64,000 nucleotides of DNA from Comamonadaceae bacterium (GCA_947443645.1 CANEXF010000005.1:124001-188000); one strand, 5' to 3'; numbered from the stretch's first letter, positions 38,069 to 46,112 are shown. A program made the numbers and translations. Notes: generated from the letters alone by a model not told the origin.

Positions 38069-38097
38069 TCAATAGTTCCAGAGATGTTGCTCATTGC

Positions 38098-38595
38098 TCA
38101 AGCATCTCCACCCCAGGCCTTCAGGCGCTTCTGAATCTCGGCCTTCGGCAGTCGGCAGCGGGGTCCTTGTGAAATTTTTGTCAGCCCTTCGTGCAGTGCT
38201 GAATGCGTCGTCACGCTGCTTTCAGCCAACCCATCCAGCAGCCACAACAAGCCGTACATTTCCACACCGTAGTGTTTGGCGGCGGTCCGCAGTGGTCCGT
38301 CGCTTGTGAGCAGCACATGGTCGGGCCGACGCGCGCAGGAGAGTGCAAAACAATCAGGCAAGCTCAAGGGCTTGAGTTCATTTTTGACGAGCTGCGCAAA
38401 GCTCATTTCGTCAGGTTGCAAGCTGACAATTTGCAGCCCCAACGCACGGTAGTAAGCCCCGTTGTAGGCCTCCAACTCTTTCTCGTACAGCAGGTCAGGC
38501 ACCACCATCGGAATGCCCGTGGCGAAGGCCATCGGGAGCAAGTCTCCGCGCTCGAGATCAATCAGTACTGAAGTGTCCGAGACGAGGAGGATCAC
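38098..38595 (-). CDS. PIN-domain protein, putative toxin ribonuclease
   Basis: The track ORF starts upstream at 38757 in the neighbour gene; the GTG at 38595, 4 nt after the XRE/ImmA stop, gives 165 residues starting VILLVSDTSVLID. PIN acidic residues are visible: Asp7, Glu38/Glu40 (LYEKELEAY), Asp81 (LPDCFALS) and Asp99 (LTSDGPLR). PIN domains are Mg-dependent RNases, often toxins. It is the second gene of a leftward pair with the XRE/ImmA protein, which would then be the antitoxin or regulator. Confidence 0.82.
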   Translation of the reverse strand: MILLVSDTSVLIDLERGDLLPMAFATGIPMVVPDLLYEKELEAYNGAYYRALGLQIVSLQPDEMSFAQLVKNELKPLSLPDCFALSCARRPDHVLLTSDGPLRTAAKHYGVEMYGLLWLLDGLAESSVTTHSALHEGLTKISQGPRCRLPKAEIQKRLKAWGGDA

Positions 38596-38599
38596 TTTG

Positions 38600-39670
38600 T
38601 CAAACCCCTGCTGGCGACAAACGTGCGTCCAGTTCCCGGACGCTGATTTGAAGAAGCTCGCCAGCCTTGGCCCCCGACATCGCCTCCTCCATAACCGCTC
38701 GCAGGCACAAGCGCTCCATGCGCGTGGGCGTTTCTGCTTCAAAAGGATAAGGTTCAACAGCCGTTTTACCGACCCAATTCATCCGGACCATGGTTCCCCA
38801 GAGGCTATTGAACACGGCTTTGCTGATGATGCCCAGTTGCTTGCATCGCACGGCAAGCATCGATACGCTGACCCGGAAGAAAGCCTTGAGCTCGAGCAGT
38901 TCGCCTAGCGACAATGCCGTTCGGACCTTGCCCAAACGCTTGAAAAGCATCTCGCGCGTGACCAAAAATGCCCCTGCAAAACGGTCTGCAGCCTTTTCAC
39001 CTTCTTTTTCTTCCCAGTTACCCTTGAGTTGCAGCACCAAGTGAGCCAACTCGTGCGCTAGCGTGAAGCGTTGCCGCTCTCCGCTATGGTTTTTGTTCAC
39101 CACAATGACTGCAACCGGATGCTGCCCATCACGACTGGCAAATGCCTTGGACCCGGACACGGTCTGCGGCAAGTCAAGCGCGATCACTTTCACACCGTTG
39201 TCTTCCAGCAGTTCGGCCATGGCGGGGATCGGATCAATTCCAATCTTCCACAAGCGCCGCAAGGCATCTGCGGCAGCTTCTGCCTCTTCAGCCGAACGTA
39301 TCGAAAACTCCTTTGCCGTAGGCACCAGCCAATCGAGCAAGGCGTCAGGCAACAGTTCTTCGACCTCCAGATACCGCTCCAGGTGATCAATGACAACGGC
39401 TTCCACAGCTTTTTCTTCTTTGACCCCGGTGGCCGGGTCTTTGCGAAAGTCCACCCCCGACAGCGCAATATCCCGATTGCTGAGCAGGTATTCAGGCGAA
39501 ACTTTGAGCGCCCGCGCCAGCGCCAGCAACACGTCTGAGCCGGGCATCATCTGGTCGTTTTCGTACTTTCCAATGGCCTGTGCAGATACCTTGCCGGAAA
39601 TAGCATCTTCCATGGCACGCAGCGACAAACCGGCCGCTTCACGCGCCAGTCTTAGGCGGTTTCCAATCAT
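38600..39670 (-). CDS. XRE-family HTH fused to ImmA/IrrE-type metalloprotease
   Basis: 356 residues, preceded by CAGGAG. An N-terminal XRE helix-turn-helix (LRLAREAAGLSLRAMEDAISGKVSAQAIGKYEN, about 5-60) is followed by a linker and the COG2856/ImmA domain with HELAH (HExxH) at about 205-210 (FTLAHELAHLVLQL), then FAGAFLVTREML. Proteins of this layout cleave a repressor or act as antitoxins. The immediate downstream PIN gene and the inverted repeat in the promoter suggest an autoregulated toxin-antitoxin module. Confidence 0.88.
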   Translation of the reverse strand: MIGNRLRLAREAAGLSLRAMEDAISGKVSAQAIGKYENDQMMPGSDVLLALARALKVSPEYLLSNRDIALSGVDFRKDPATGVKEEKAVEAVVIDHLERYLEVEELLPDALLDWLVPTAKEFSIRSAEEAEAAADALRRLWKIGIDPIPAMAELLEDNGVKVIALDLPQTVSGSKAFASRDGQHPVAVIVVNKNHSGERQRFTLAHELAHLVLQLKGNWEEKEGEKAADRFAGAFLVTREMLFKRLGKVRTALSLGELLELKAFFRVSVSMLAVRCKQLGIISKAVFNSLWGTMVRMNWVGKTAVEPYPFEAETPTRMERLCLRAVMEEAMSGAKAGELLQISVRELDARLSPAGV

Positions 39671-39699
39671 GGTGATTCTCCTGGGGGGCTTTATGCATT

Positions 39700-39736
39700 G
39701 TTTACAAAATTACATTTTATACATTATTTTGTAAAC
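39700..39736. promoter_or_regulatory. Symmetric operator/divergent promoter of the XRE/ImmA-PIN module
   Basis: GTTTACAAAAT and ATTTTGTAAAC form a perfect inverted repeat with a 15-bp AT-rich spacer containing TATACAT. Each strand can be read as a TTTACA -35 with an AT-rich -10 17 bp downstream (TAATTT leftward, TTATTT rightward). It lies 30-66 bp before the XRE start and 41-77 bp before the divergent small ORF, and is the obvious binding site for the XRE domain. Confidence 0.7.
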
Positions 39737-39776
39737 CTCAAGCCCTGAGCGAATCGAGTATCGAAGGTGAGCTTTC

Positions 39777-39926
39777 ATGAGCAATCCGAAGATGTTCGCC
39801 TCGTTAGTCATGGCGACGACTGGGTGGCGCGCCCAAAGAGAGTTGTTGATCCACAACCGCCAGGGACAAATTCGCCACCGCGACAGCTTCGGCAACGACC
39901 CCTTCCCGCTCCAAGACAAGAAATAA
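39777..39926 (+). CDS. Small ORF (49 aa) divergent from the XRE/ImmA gene
   Basis: Too short for the ORF track. ATG at 39777 with GAAGGTGAG as ribosome-binding site; encodes MSNPKMFASLVMATTGWRAQ..., ending DSFGNDPFPLQDKK. The composition is protein-like (Trp, Arg, His, few rare codons) and it faces the shared operator. I do not recognise it. It may be a real small partner of the module, the truncated end of a lost gene, or noise. The ~115 bp between its stop and the next gene shows nothing. Confidence 0.35.
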   Translation: MSNPKMFASLVMATTGWRAQRELLIHNRQGQIRHRDSFGNDPFPLQDKK

Positions 39927-40041
39927 GGCCAGAAGCTTAGGTCTACAACCGGTCCGTCTCGCTTTTTTGGCCACGTCCCATGCGACGGATCAATAGCGAT
40001 TTGCGTTGACGAGCACCTAACCAATTTCAGTAGCGATGTTG

Positions 40042-43000
40042 TTATCGGCGTGCGACCTTCATCGCCTCCAACACATTCATCGTCTCGACACTCACCGTAG
40101 TCACGCGCGCGAGCAGATCGATGACCTTTTCCTTATAGTCAGCAAAGCGGTAGGTATCGAACTTCTCACGGATGGTGGGATCCTTCGGCTTTTTTTCCTT
40201 GTACTGGTCCAGCACCCAGTCGAGCGCGCTACGGTTACCGAGTTTGTAGCTCCAGGCCACAGCTGGGATACCGCGCAAGGTGGTTTCGCTGTCGAGTGTG
40301 ATGCTGCCAGCGGCCGGGTCGGAGCGCAGCATGGCTTTGGGGGATAGGCCGGCGGCGCGGACTTTATCGTCAGGGGTGTCTGTGCGCTTGAGCGGGAATG
40401 GCTCGATCTCCTCATAACCAATATGCAGCTTCATCAGCGCCTCGCCCCAAGCCGCCCATAGCCAGAAACCGGCATAGAACGGAATGCGCGGGAACTCGCG
40501 CTTGAGGTTCTGCGCGTACTTCTCGCGATACACCGGGTCATGCAGCACGGCGTAGCAGTAGTGAAAGATGGCTTCCTTGGTGATCTTGCGGGCGGACTTG
40601 CCTTTGCCAATTTCATCGACGTAAAAGGCGACAAATTTTCTGTGCGCCCAGTCGGTAATGTTTTCTACCTCGCCTCCATCCACCGTCCGCTGAATCGGAT
40701 AAAGCTGTGTATCCCCAAGAAAGTGCCAATCGGCCATTCCTTTCGTCGCCAGAGAACTAAAAGTCTTTGACGCGCCTGGCGCAGTCAGCGCGAAGCACTT
40801 AGGCTCAAGCTTGAAGGCCGAACCAAAACATTCAGCGTGATTTCCGGTCAGGCGATCTGAAAATATTGGGTCCGCGTAATAGGCAAGACCAAAGAACGGG
40901 CGGTATGCCGATTCAATCACTCTGGCCTTTGAATATGGCTCAGCGGAGACCCGGCCGACGTTACCAAGCAACCCCGCACTCCACTTGATGACCTTACTCA
41001 CCAGTTTTACGTCCACTTTCCCACGCCTTTGCGTTGTTTCAAACTCCTTGTTGTAGGCGTCAATAAGGAAAGTGATTTTGTTTTCCAGCACTGAACCGTC
41101 GAGGTCGTAAACCCAATCATCTCGCGCGGTATTCACGCCGTTCGTGAACAGTTTGAAAATCGCCCGCTCTTTGCCCGCCGTTTTTGCCGCCTTGGTCTCC
41201 TTGCTTGCCAACGGAATCAGCGTCTCAAAATCGTTGCTGGTTAGGTTCACCCAGTTGTGGGCCTTGTCTGGCTGTATTTCATCAAAGGCCAGCCCACTCA
41301 TCCCGTGGTTAGCTAGAAAACCCAGTTTCTCTTCAGCCGTTTCCATCTCGGGCCTACGCACGTAGTGCACACGCGCTGCTCTTTTGTCCTTGGTTGTGCT
41401 GACCTTCTTGACCATGAAGCTGATGGCCACACCGGTCTGGATGCCAAACACGTTGTGCTTTGTGCCACTGAGCTTCGGGTTGGCGCGCACGTCGCCACCA
41501 AGGTCCACAACGTAAATATCAGCAAAATCATTCGCCACGGTTTTACGAAAACCATCAAAGGTGCGGCTCTCAATGAAACTGCGGTTTGTGACAAACGCGA
41601 GCACGCCGTTCTCATTCAAGCGATCACTGGCCCAGCGGAAGAAGCGCGCATACATGTCATAGAGCTTGGTTTTCTGCGCAGTGCTCTCGGCGATGTAAGT
41701 CTGCTTGATACGCGCGTCGATCTGTGGGTATTCGCGGTTCTTGTTGTTGTCGTTCTCATTCGCCTGGTTGGCGTTGTACGGGGGGTTGCCGATGACGACA
41801 CTGATCTTGCGGCCGTTCTGCCGCTTGATGCGTGCCACGTTTTCTTCAGAGACGCTGCCAAATAGATCGGCGTTCACACCCTTGGCAGAGGTATGTAGGC
41901 CCACGTTGTCCAGCGTGTCCACAAAGCACAGACTAGGGAATTCTTCGTACTTACCAGTGATGGCGGCGTAGGTGGACTCAATGTTTAGGTTGGCTACGTA
42001 GTAGGGCAGGATGGCTACTTCGTTGGCGTGCAGTTCGTGCTTGTATTTGTGCTCCAGCTTCTTCGGCTGGCCGCGGAAATGTTCCAGCAGTTCGCATATG
42101 AAGGTGCCCGTGCCGGTGGCCGGGTCGAGGATGTCCACATCCTTGTCGATCAGGTTTTTTCCAAAATGCTGTTCGCACAGCCAGTCGGCGCCATCGATCA
42201 TGAAGCGCACTATCTCATTGGGGGTGTAGACCACGCCCAGCCGGTCAGCGGCCTTGCTGTTGTAGACCTTGTAGAAGTTCTCGTAAATGATCTTCAGAAA
42301 AGTCTGCTTCTCACCGTGGCTGCTGATCTGCGCAGCGGCGGCGCGGATAGCGGCGTAGTAGGTTTCCAGCCCTTTGAGGGTTTGTTTCTTTAATGCGCCG
42401 GTGAAAAACGCCCCCTCTAGCGCGTAAAGTTCACGCGCCACGTTGTTGTGCTGGTGAAAGTCGGAATCATCAAAGACCTTGGCGAATATTTCTTCGGTCA
42501 GGATGTGCTGGATCAACATCTCACGTACGTCCGCTTCACCAAGTGCGGGGTTGATCGCCTCCTGCGCATGGACAAGGAATTTGTCTTCGGCCGCACGAAA
42601 GCCCGGATTGCGGTCATGCTCGCTCTCGATCATCTGACGCAGGGCCTGCAGCACCGCAGGCAGATCGGCCTTGAACTGCTCCACCGCAGCGCGGAAGCCC
42701 GCAATTTCGGGCCGCTCGAAGCTGAAGAACAGTTTTAGCAGCTTGGAGAGCGCCTGCGTGTCAGTCATCTCGCAGCGCAAGACCTCATTGCGGTTTTGCC
42801 AGAGTACGGCCACTGCATCGTCGCTAAAAATGATGTTGTCCTGCGGATAGCCCTTCTTGAACTTCTTGCTGACCTCTTCGTCCAGATCGTCGTCAGCGTC
42901 CTTGGCTTCCCAATAACCCAAAGGCATGCGCAGTTCGTGCAGCAAGGCGCCGTCAACCGCGATGTTGGTTTTGGTTGCGGTCTTGAGCGGGTATTCGGCG

Positions 43001-43143
43001 AGAAAAATCAGGTTGTGCTGCTTGCCCCAGGCTTTGAGCAGGTCTTTGAACGCCTCGCGGACGATGGTTTCGCGGCTGCTACCGCTGGCCTTCTTGATGA
43101 CGTCGAGCTGCTTGAGGTAGTCATTGATGAGGAGTTGACTCAT
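40042..43143 (-). CDS. Type IIG/ISP-like restriction-modification protein (N6-adenine methylase with putative nuclease)
   Basis: 1033 residues. SAM-binding motif I is DPATGTGTFICELLEHF (about 340-356) and the catalytic motif is VVIGNPPYNANQ (NPPY), both of gamma-class N6-adenine methyltransferases. The N-terminus has a possible PD-(D/E)xK nuclease site (VDGALLHE...GYWEAKD, about 63-85). The C-terminal third should hold the target-recognition domain as in Type ISP enzymes, but no helicase block is present. Single-chain restriction-modification is the likely role. Base composition is visibly lower in GC than flanking genes. Confidence 0.82.
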   Translation of the reverse strand: MSQLLINDYLKQLDVIKKASGSSRETIVREAFKDLLKAWGKQHNLIFLAEYPLKTATKTNIAVDGALLHELRMPLGYWEAKDADDDLDEEVSKKFKKGYPQDNIIFSDDAVAVLWQNRNEVLRCEMTDTQALSKLLKLFFSFERPEIAGFRAAVEQFKADLPAVLQALRQMIESEHDRNPGFRAAEDKFLVHAQEAINPALGEADVREMLIQHILTEEIFAKVFDDSDFHQHNNVARELYALEGAFFTGALKKQTLKGLETYYAAIRAAAAQISSHGEKQTFLKIIYENFYKVYNSKAADRLGVVYTPNEIVRFMIDGADWLCEQHFGKNLIDKDVDILDPATGTGTFICELLEHFRGQPKKLEHKYKHELHANEVAILPYYVANLNIESTYAAITGKYEEFPSLCFVDTLDNVGLHTSAKGVNADLFGSVSEENVARIKRQNGRKISVVIGNPPYNANQANENDNNKNREYPQIDARIKQTYIAESTAQKTKLYDMYARFFRWASDRLNENGVLAFVTNRSFIESRTFDGFRKTVANDFADIYVVDLGGDVRANPKLSGTKHNVFGIQTGVAISFMVKKVSTTKDKRAARVHYVRRPEMETAEEKLGFLANHGMSGLAFDEIQPDKAHNWVNLTSNDFETLIPLASKETKAAKTAGKERAIFKLFTNGVNTARDDWVYDLDGSVLENKITFLIDAYNKEFETTQRRGKVDVKLVSKVIKWSAGLLGNVGRVSAEPYSKARVIESAYRPFFGLAYYADPIFSDRLTGNHAECFGSAFKLEPKCFALTAPGASKTFSSLATKGMADWHFLGDTQLYPIQRTVDGGEVENITDWAHRKFVAFYVDEIGKGKSARKITKEAIFHYCYAVLHDPVYREKYAQNLKREFPRIPFYAGFWLWAAWGEALMKLHIGYEEIEPFPLKRTDTPDDKVRAAGLSPKAMLRSDPAAGSITLDSETTLRGIPAVAWSYKLGNRSALDWVLDQYKEKKPKDPTIREKFDTYRFADYKEKVIDLLARVTTVSVETMNVLEAMKVARR

Positions 43144-43489
43144 GGCATCCCTGAAGTTGTAAGCGCATTCTAGGTGGACTATCCCAGACGGACGACAGGC
43201 GCCACACGGAACTTGTCAGCGGCGTCAAAAGCCCTCTGTACAAAAAATCTTAAAAGAAATCGGCTTACAGCCCCTTCGCAGAAAGAGCAAGCCGCTGTGC
43301 AATGAATAGCAACTCAGCAGACACGCAACGTCAGGGCGCGCGTTTCAACGCCACCCCAGCCGACGATGGCGCCGCGTGAGGAGCAGGACCATGCGAAGCC
43401 CAGTCCATAGCCGAATGGTTTTGGCAGACAGGCTCGAGGGTAAAGGTGACGAGATATGCTGCCTGCTTTATGGCGGACACAATAGCCCC
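43144..43489. other. Intergenic stretch at the right edge of the accessory region
   Basis: 346 bp between the restriction-modification start and the transporter. It holds a degenerate family A-like repeat (about 43262-43310, GGCTTACAGCC ... GAGCAAGCCGCTGTG ... AATAGC), a 25-codon ORF without a convincing ribosome site (43302-43379), and presumably the promoters of both flanking genes. No tRNA, integrase remnant or flanking direct repeat was seen. Confidence 0.5.
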
Positions 43490-45121
43490 ATGCCCGTAAC
43501 GCGCCGCCTACCTGCCCTTGCCGCCTGCTGCATCGCCCTCATCGGCTTGTTGCTGACGGCCTTCAGCAGTCTTGCCTTGGCCGCGCCGCCGGCCAAGGAC
43601 ACGCTGCGCATAGGCTCCAAGCGGTTCACCGAGTCCTACATCCTGGCGCAGGTGCTGGCGCAAACAGCTGCGCCGCACTTGACTGCGCCAGCTTCGGTGT
43701 TGCAGGGCTTGGGCAACACGGCCATTGTCTATGCGGCGCTCAGGTCAGGCAGCATAGACCTGTACCCGGAATACATGGGCACCATCGGCCAGGAGATCTT
43801 GAAGGGCGATGCGTCCATGACGATGCAGGCGATGAACAGCGCTCTGGCGCCGCTGGGTCTGGGGGTGGCGGTACCGCTGGGCTTTAACGACGGCTATGCG
43901 CTGGCCATGCGTGAAGACACGGCGCAGCGCCTGGGCATCGCCTCGCTCAGCGATCTGGTGAAACATCCCAGCTTGAGACTGGGTTTGTCGAACGAGTTCA
44001 TGGGTCGGGCCGACGGCTGGAAGCCTCTGGCGCAGCGTTATGGCGCGCCGCAAACACCGGTGGCGCTGGACCACGGGCTGGCTTATGACGCGATAGCGCA
44101 AAAGCAGGTGGACGTGATCGACATCTACACCACCGACGCCAAGATAGCCCACCTGGGCCTGCGCGTGCTGAAGGACGACAAGGCCTACTTTGCGCGTTAT
44201 GACGCGGTGCTGCTGTACCGGCTGGATGTGCAGCAGCGCTTTCCGCAAGCCTGGGCTGCGCTGCAAAAGCTCAGCGGCAGCATCGACGAGAACGCGATGA
44301 TCGCCATGAATGCGCGGGCTGAACTGCAGGGTGTGGCGTTTGACGTGATCGCACGCGATCACCTGAGAAATAAAGCCCCCACGCTCGGCACTGACGTGTC
44401 ATCGCTACCCCCCGAGGGGGCGCATTCCGCCTTGGGGCGGCCTGGCGGCGGAACAAGGCCAGGTGGAACAAGTGCTGCAAACGACTCTGGCCAGCGCGGC
44501 TTCTGGGCCAAACTCTTGGGCGCCGACCTGGCGCGGCTGACGGGGCAGCACCTGGCGCTGACCTTCATCTCGGTCGGACTGGCGGCGCTCATCGGCATTC
44601 CGCTGGCGGTGTGGGTGTTTCCGTACCCCCGCCTGCGCGCGCTGGTGCTGGGCGCGACCAGTCTGCTGCAGACCGTACCCTCGCTGGCGCTGCTGGCGAT
44701 GCTGATCTCGCTGATGGGCGTGATTGGCACACTGCCGGCGCTGATGGCGCTGATGCTGTACGCGCTGCTGCCCATCATGCGCAACACGGTCACTAGCCTG
44801 GGTGAAGTTTCAAGCGGCCTGCGGCTGGCCGGGCAGGCGCTGGGTATGACGGCGAGCCAGCGCATGCGGCTGATCGAGCTGCCGCTGGCGCTGCCCACCA
44901 TCCTGGCCGGATTGCGCACCGCGACTTCAATTGCTATCGGCACGGCGACGATTGCGGCTTTCATTGGCGCGGGCGGCTACGGCGAACGCATCGTCACCGG
45001 GCTGGCGCTCAACGACGGCCAGTTGCTGCTGGCAGGCGCCCTGCCGGCCACATTGCTGGCGCTGCTGAGCGAGGCTCTGTTCGAGGCAGCGGAGTACCTG
45101 CTGCGCCGCCGCAGAACCTGA
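43490..45121 (+). CDS. Fused osmoprotectant-type ABC transporter: periplasmic receptor plus permease
   Basis: The ATG at 43490 gives 543 residues. A signal peptide is followed by an OpuAC/YehZ-like receptor domain (about 35-290: IGSKRFTESYILAQVLAQT, YPEYMGTIGQEIL). Next comes a Gly/Pro-rich linker (about 292-335), then a BPD_transp_1 permease (about 345-540) with the EAA-like loop RLAGQALGMTASQRMRLIELPLALPTILAG. Quaternary amines or similar solutes are the likely ligands. No ATPase gene is adjacent. The linker is encoded by dispersed repeat B. Confidence 0.88.
   Translation: MPVTRRLPALAACCIALIGLLLTAFSSLALAAPPAKDTLRIGSKRFTESYILAQVLAQTAAPHLTAPASVLQGLGNTAIVYAALRSGSIDLYPEYMGTIGQEILKGDASMTMQAMNSALAPLGLGVAVPLGFNDGYALAMREDTAQRLGIASLSDLVKHPSLRLGLSNEFMGRADGWKPLAQRYGAPQTPVALDHGLAYDAIAQKQVDVIDIYTTDAKIAHLGLRVLKDDKAYFARYDAVLLYRLDVQQRFPQAWAALQKLSGSIDENAMIAMNARAELQGVAFDVIARDHLRNKAPTLGTDVSSLPPEGAHSALGRPGGGTRPGGTSAANDSGQRGFWAKLLGADLARLTGQHLALTFISVGLAALIGIPLAVWVFPYPRLRALVLGATSLLQTVPSLALLAMLISLMGVIGTLPALMALMLYALLPIMRNTVTSLGEVSSGLRLAGQALGMTASQRMRLIELPLALPTILAGLRTATSIAIGTATIAAFIGAGGYGERIVTGLALNDGQLLLAGALPATLLALLSEALFEAAEYLLRRRRT
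44374..44460 (+). repeat. Family B GC-rich repeat inside the transporter fusion
   Basis: GCCCCCACGCTCGG...CCCCCCGAGGGGG...CTTGGGGCGGCCTGG matches the elements at 49995-50248 and 59646-59825. It is translated in frame as APTLGTDVSSLPPEG and following residues, exactly between the receptor and permease domains. Confidence 0.85.
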
Positions 45122-45144
45122 ACAGTTTGCGCGGCGATGCGTTG

Positions 45145-45780
45145 TCAGCCGCGCTTCAAGGGCACCGCAAAACCGCGCGCCACCGATGGCCGCGCCATCA
45201 TCGCCCGGTACCAGCGCTGCACATTTGGGAAATCGGCCAGAACAATCTTGTGCCGCTCATGCCGCCAGACCCAGCCGACGATGGCGAAGTCGGCTATTGA
45301 AATTTCTTCGCCCGCAAAAAAGGCGTTATCGGACAGGCGTCTGTCCATCACGCCGTAGAGGCGGCGGGTCTCGGCCATGAAGCGCTCCAGGCCGTAGCGG
45401 CGGTCGGTTTCGCTCTCCAGGCCGGCGAAGTGGTGCACTTGGCCCGGCATGGGGCCGAAGCCGCCCATCTGGAACATCAACCATTCCAATGCAGCGACGC
45501 GGGCGCGTGGATCTTTGGGCAAAAACTTGCCGGACTTCTCGGCCAGGTAGACCAGGATAGCGCCGGACTCGAACACACTGATGGGCTCACCGCCCGGGCC
45601 GTCGGGGTCAATGATGGCGGGGATCTTGTTGTTGGGGCTGATCTTGAGAAAGTCGGGCGCGGTCTGCTCGCCTTGGGTGATGTCCACGACATGCACCTCG
45701 TAGGGCAGGCCCATTTCTTCCAGGGCGACGCTGATCTTGCGGCCGTTGGGGGTGTCGAAGGCGTAAAGCTGGATGGTCAT
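45145..45780 (-). CDS. Glutathione S-transferase (nu/YfcG-like)
   Basis: 211 residues. The thioredoxin-like N-terminal domain begins MTIQLYAFDTPNGRKISVALEE, where TPNG replaces the usual catalytic Ser/Tyr/Cys and is characteristic of YfcG-type enzymes (disulfide reductase/peroxidase activity with GSH). NNKIPAIIDPDG provides the cis-Pro and VFESGAILVYLAEK the GSH gamma-Glu-binding ESGAI. A C-terminal all-helical domain follows. Convergent with the transporter gene. Confidence 0.92.
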   Translation of the reverse strand: MTIQLYAFDTPNGRKISVALEEMGLPYEVHVVDITQGEQTAPDFLKISPNNKIPAIIDPDGPGGEPISVFESGAILVYLAEKSGKFLPKDPRARVAALEWLMFQMGGFGPMPGQVHHFAGLESETDRRYGLERFMAETRRLYGVMDRRLSDNAFFAGEEISIADFAIVGWVWRHERHKIVLADFPNVQRWYRAMMARPSVARGFAVPLKRG

Positions 45781-45908
45781 GGTTTGTCTGCGTTGTTGTG
45801 GATGGATACGGCTGGCGTTGCGCGCAGGCTGTGGGGCAGTCTGCCACAGGATGCCGACCCAGCCAGCGTCTCGACCCAGTGGAAGGCCGCATCCTTAAGG
45901 CTCAAATC

Positions 45909-45957
45909 AGCACTTTATGCAGTCGGGACGTGCGCGAGCAGCTATGAATAACGTAGC
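45909..45957 (-). repeat. Family A repeat between gst and rpoH
   Basis: Minus strand: GCTACGTTATTCATAGCTGC followed by TCGCGCACG and a diverged right arm. It lies about 130 bp upstream of the CIRCE element within the 362-bp gst-rpoH gap. The rest of that gap (45781-45908 and 45958-46085) shows no ORF or other element I can name. Confidence 0.7.
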
Positions 45958-46085
45958 ACCAAAGGCCTGCGCCTACGCACTTTGTCGCCAACGGCTTTAC
46001 TCAATCGAAAAACGCGGGGGCTATAGTCGCACCCAAGGGTTTCCACCAATTAGCCTTGCGCTATCTCAAGGATTGAACCTATTGC

Positions 46086-46112
46086 TTAGCACTCGCACTA
46101 ACAGAGTGCTAA
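46086..46112 (+). promoter_or_regulatory. CIRCE operator (HrcA site) upstream of rpoH
   Basis: TTAGCACTC, 9-bp spacer GCACTAACA, GAGTGCTAA: a perfect match to the CIRCE inverted repeat, 30 bp before the rpoH ATG. It is the recognised HrcA operator of groE and dnaK operons. Its repressor gene is in this window at 11630-12649. Confidence 0.95.

Noticed and set aside
39710-40024. 104-aa minus-strand ORF upstream of the XRE/ImmA gene
   Set aside because: It reads through the operator/promoter element and overlaps the better-supported 49-codon plus-strand ORF; composition is not protein-family-like.
43302-43379. 25-codon ORF upstream of the transporter (MNSNSADTQRQGARF...)
   Set aside because: No ribosome site, no recognisable sequence and it overlaps a degenerate repeat; insufficient support.
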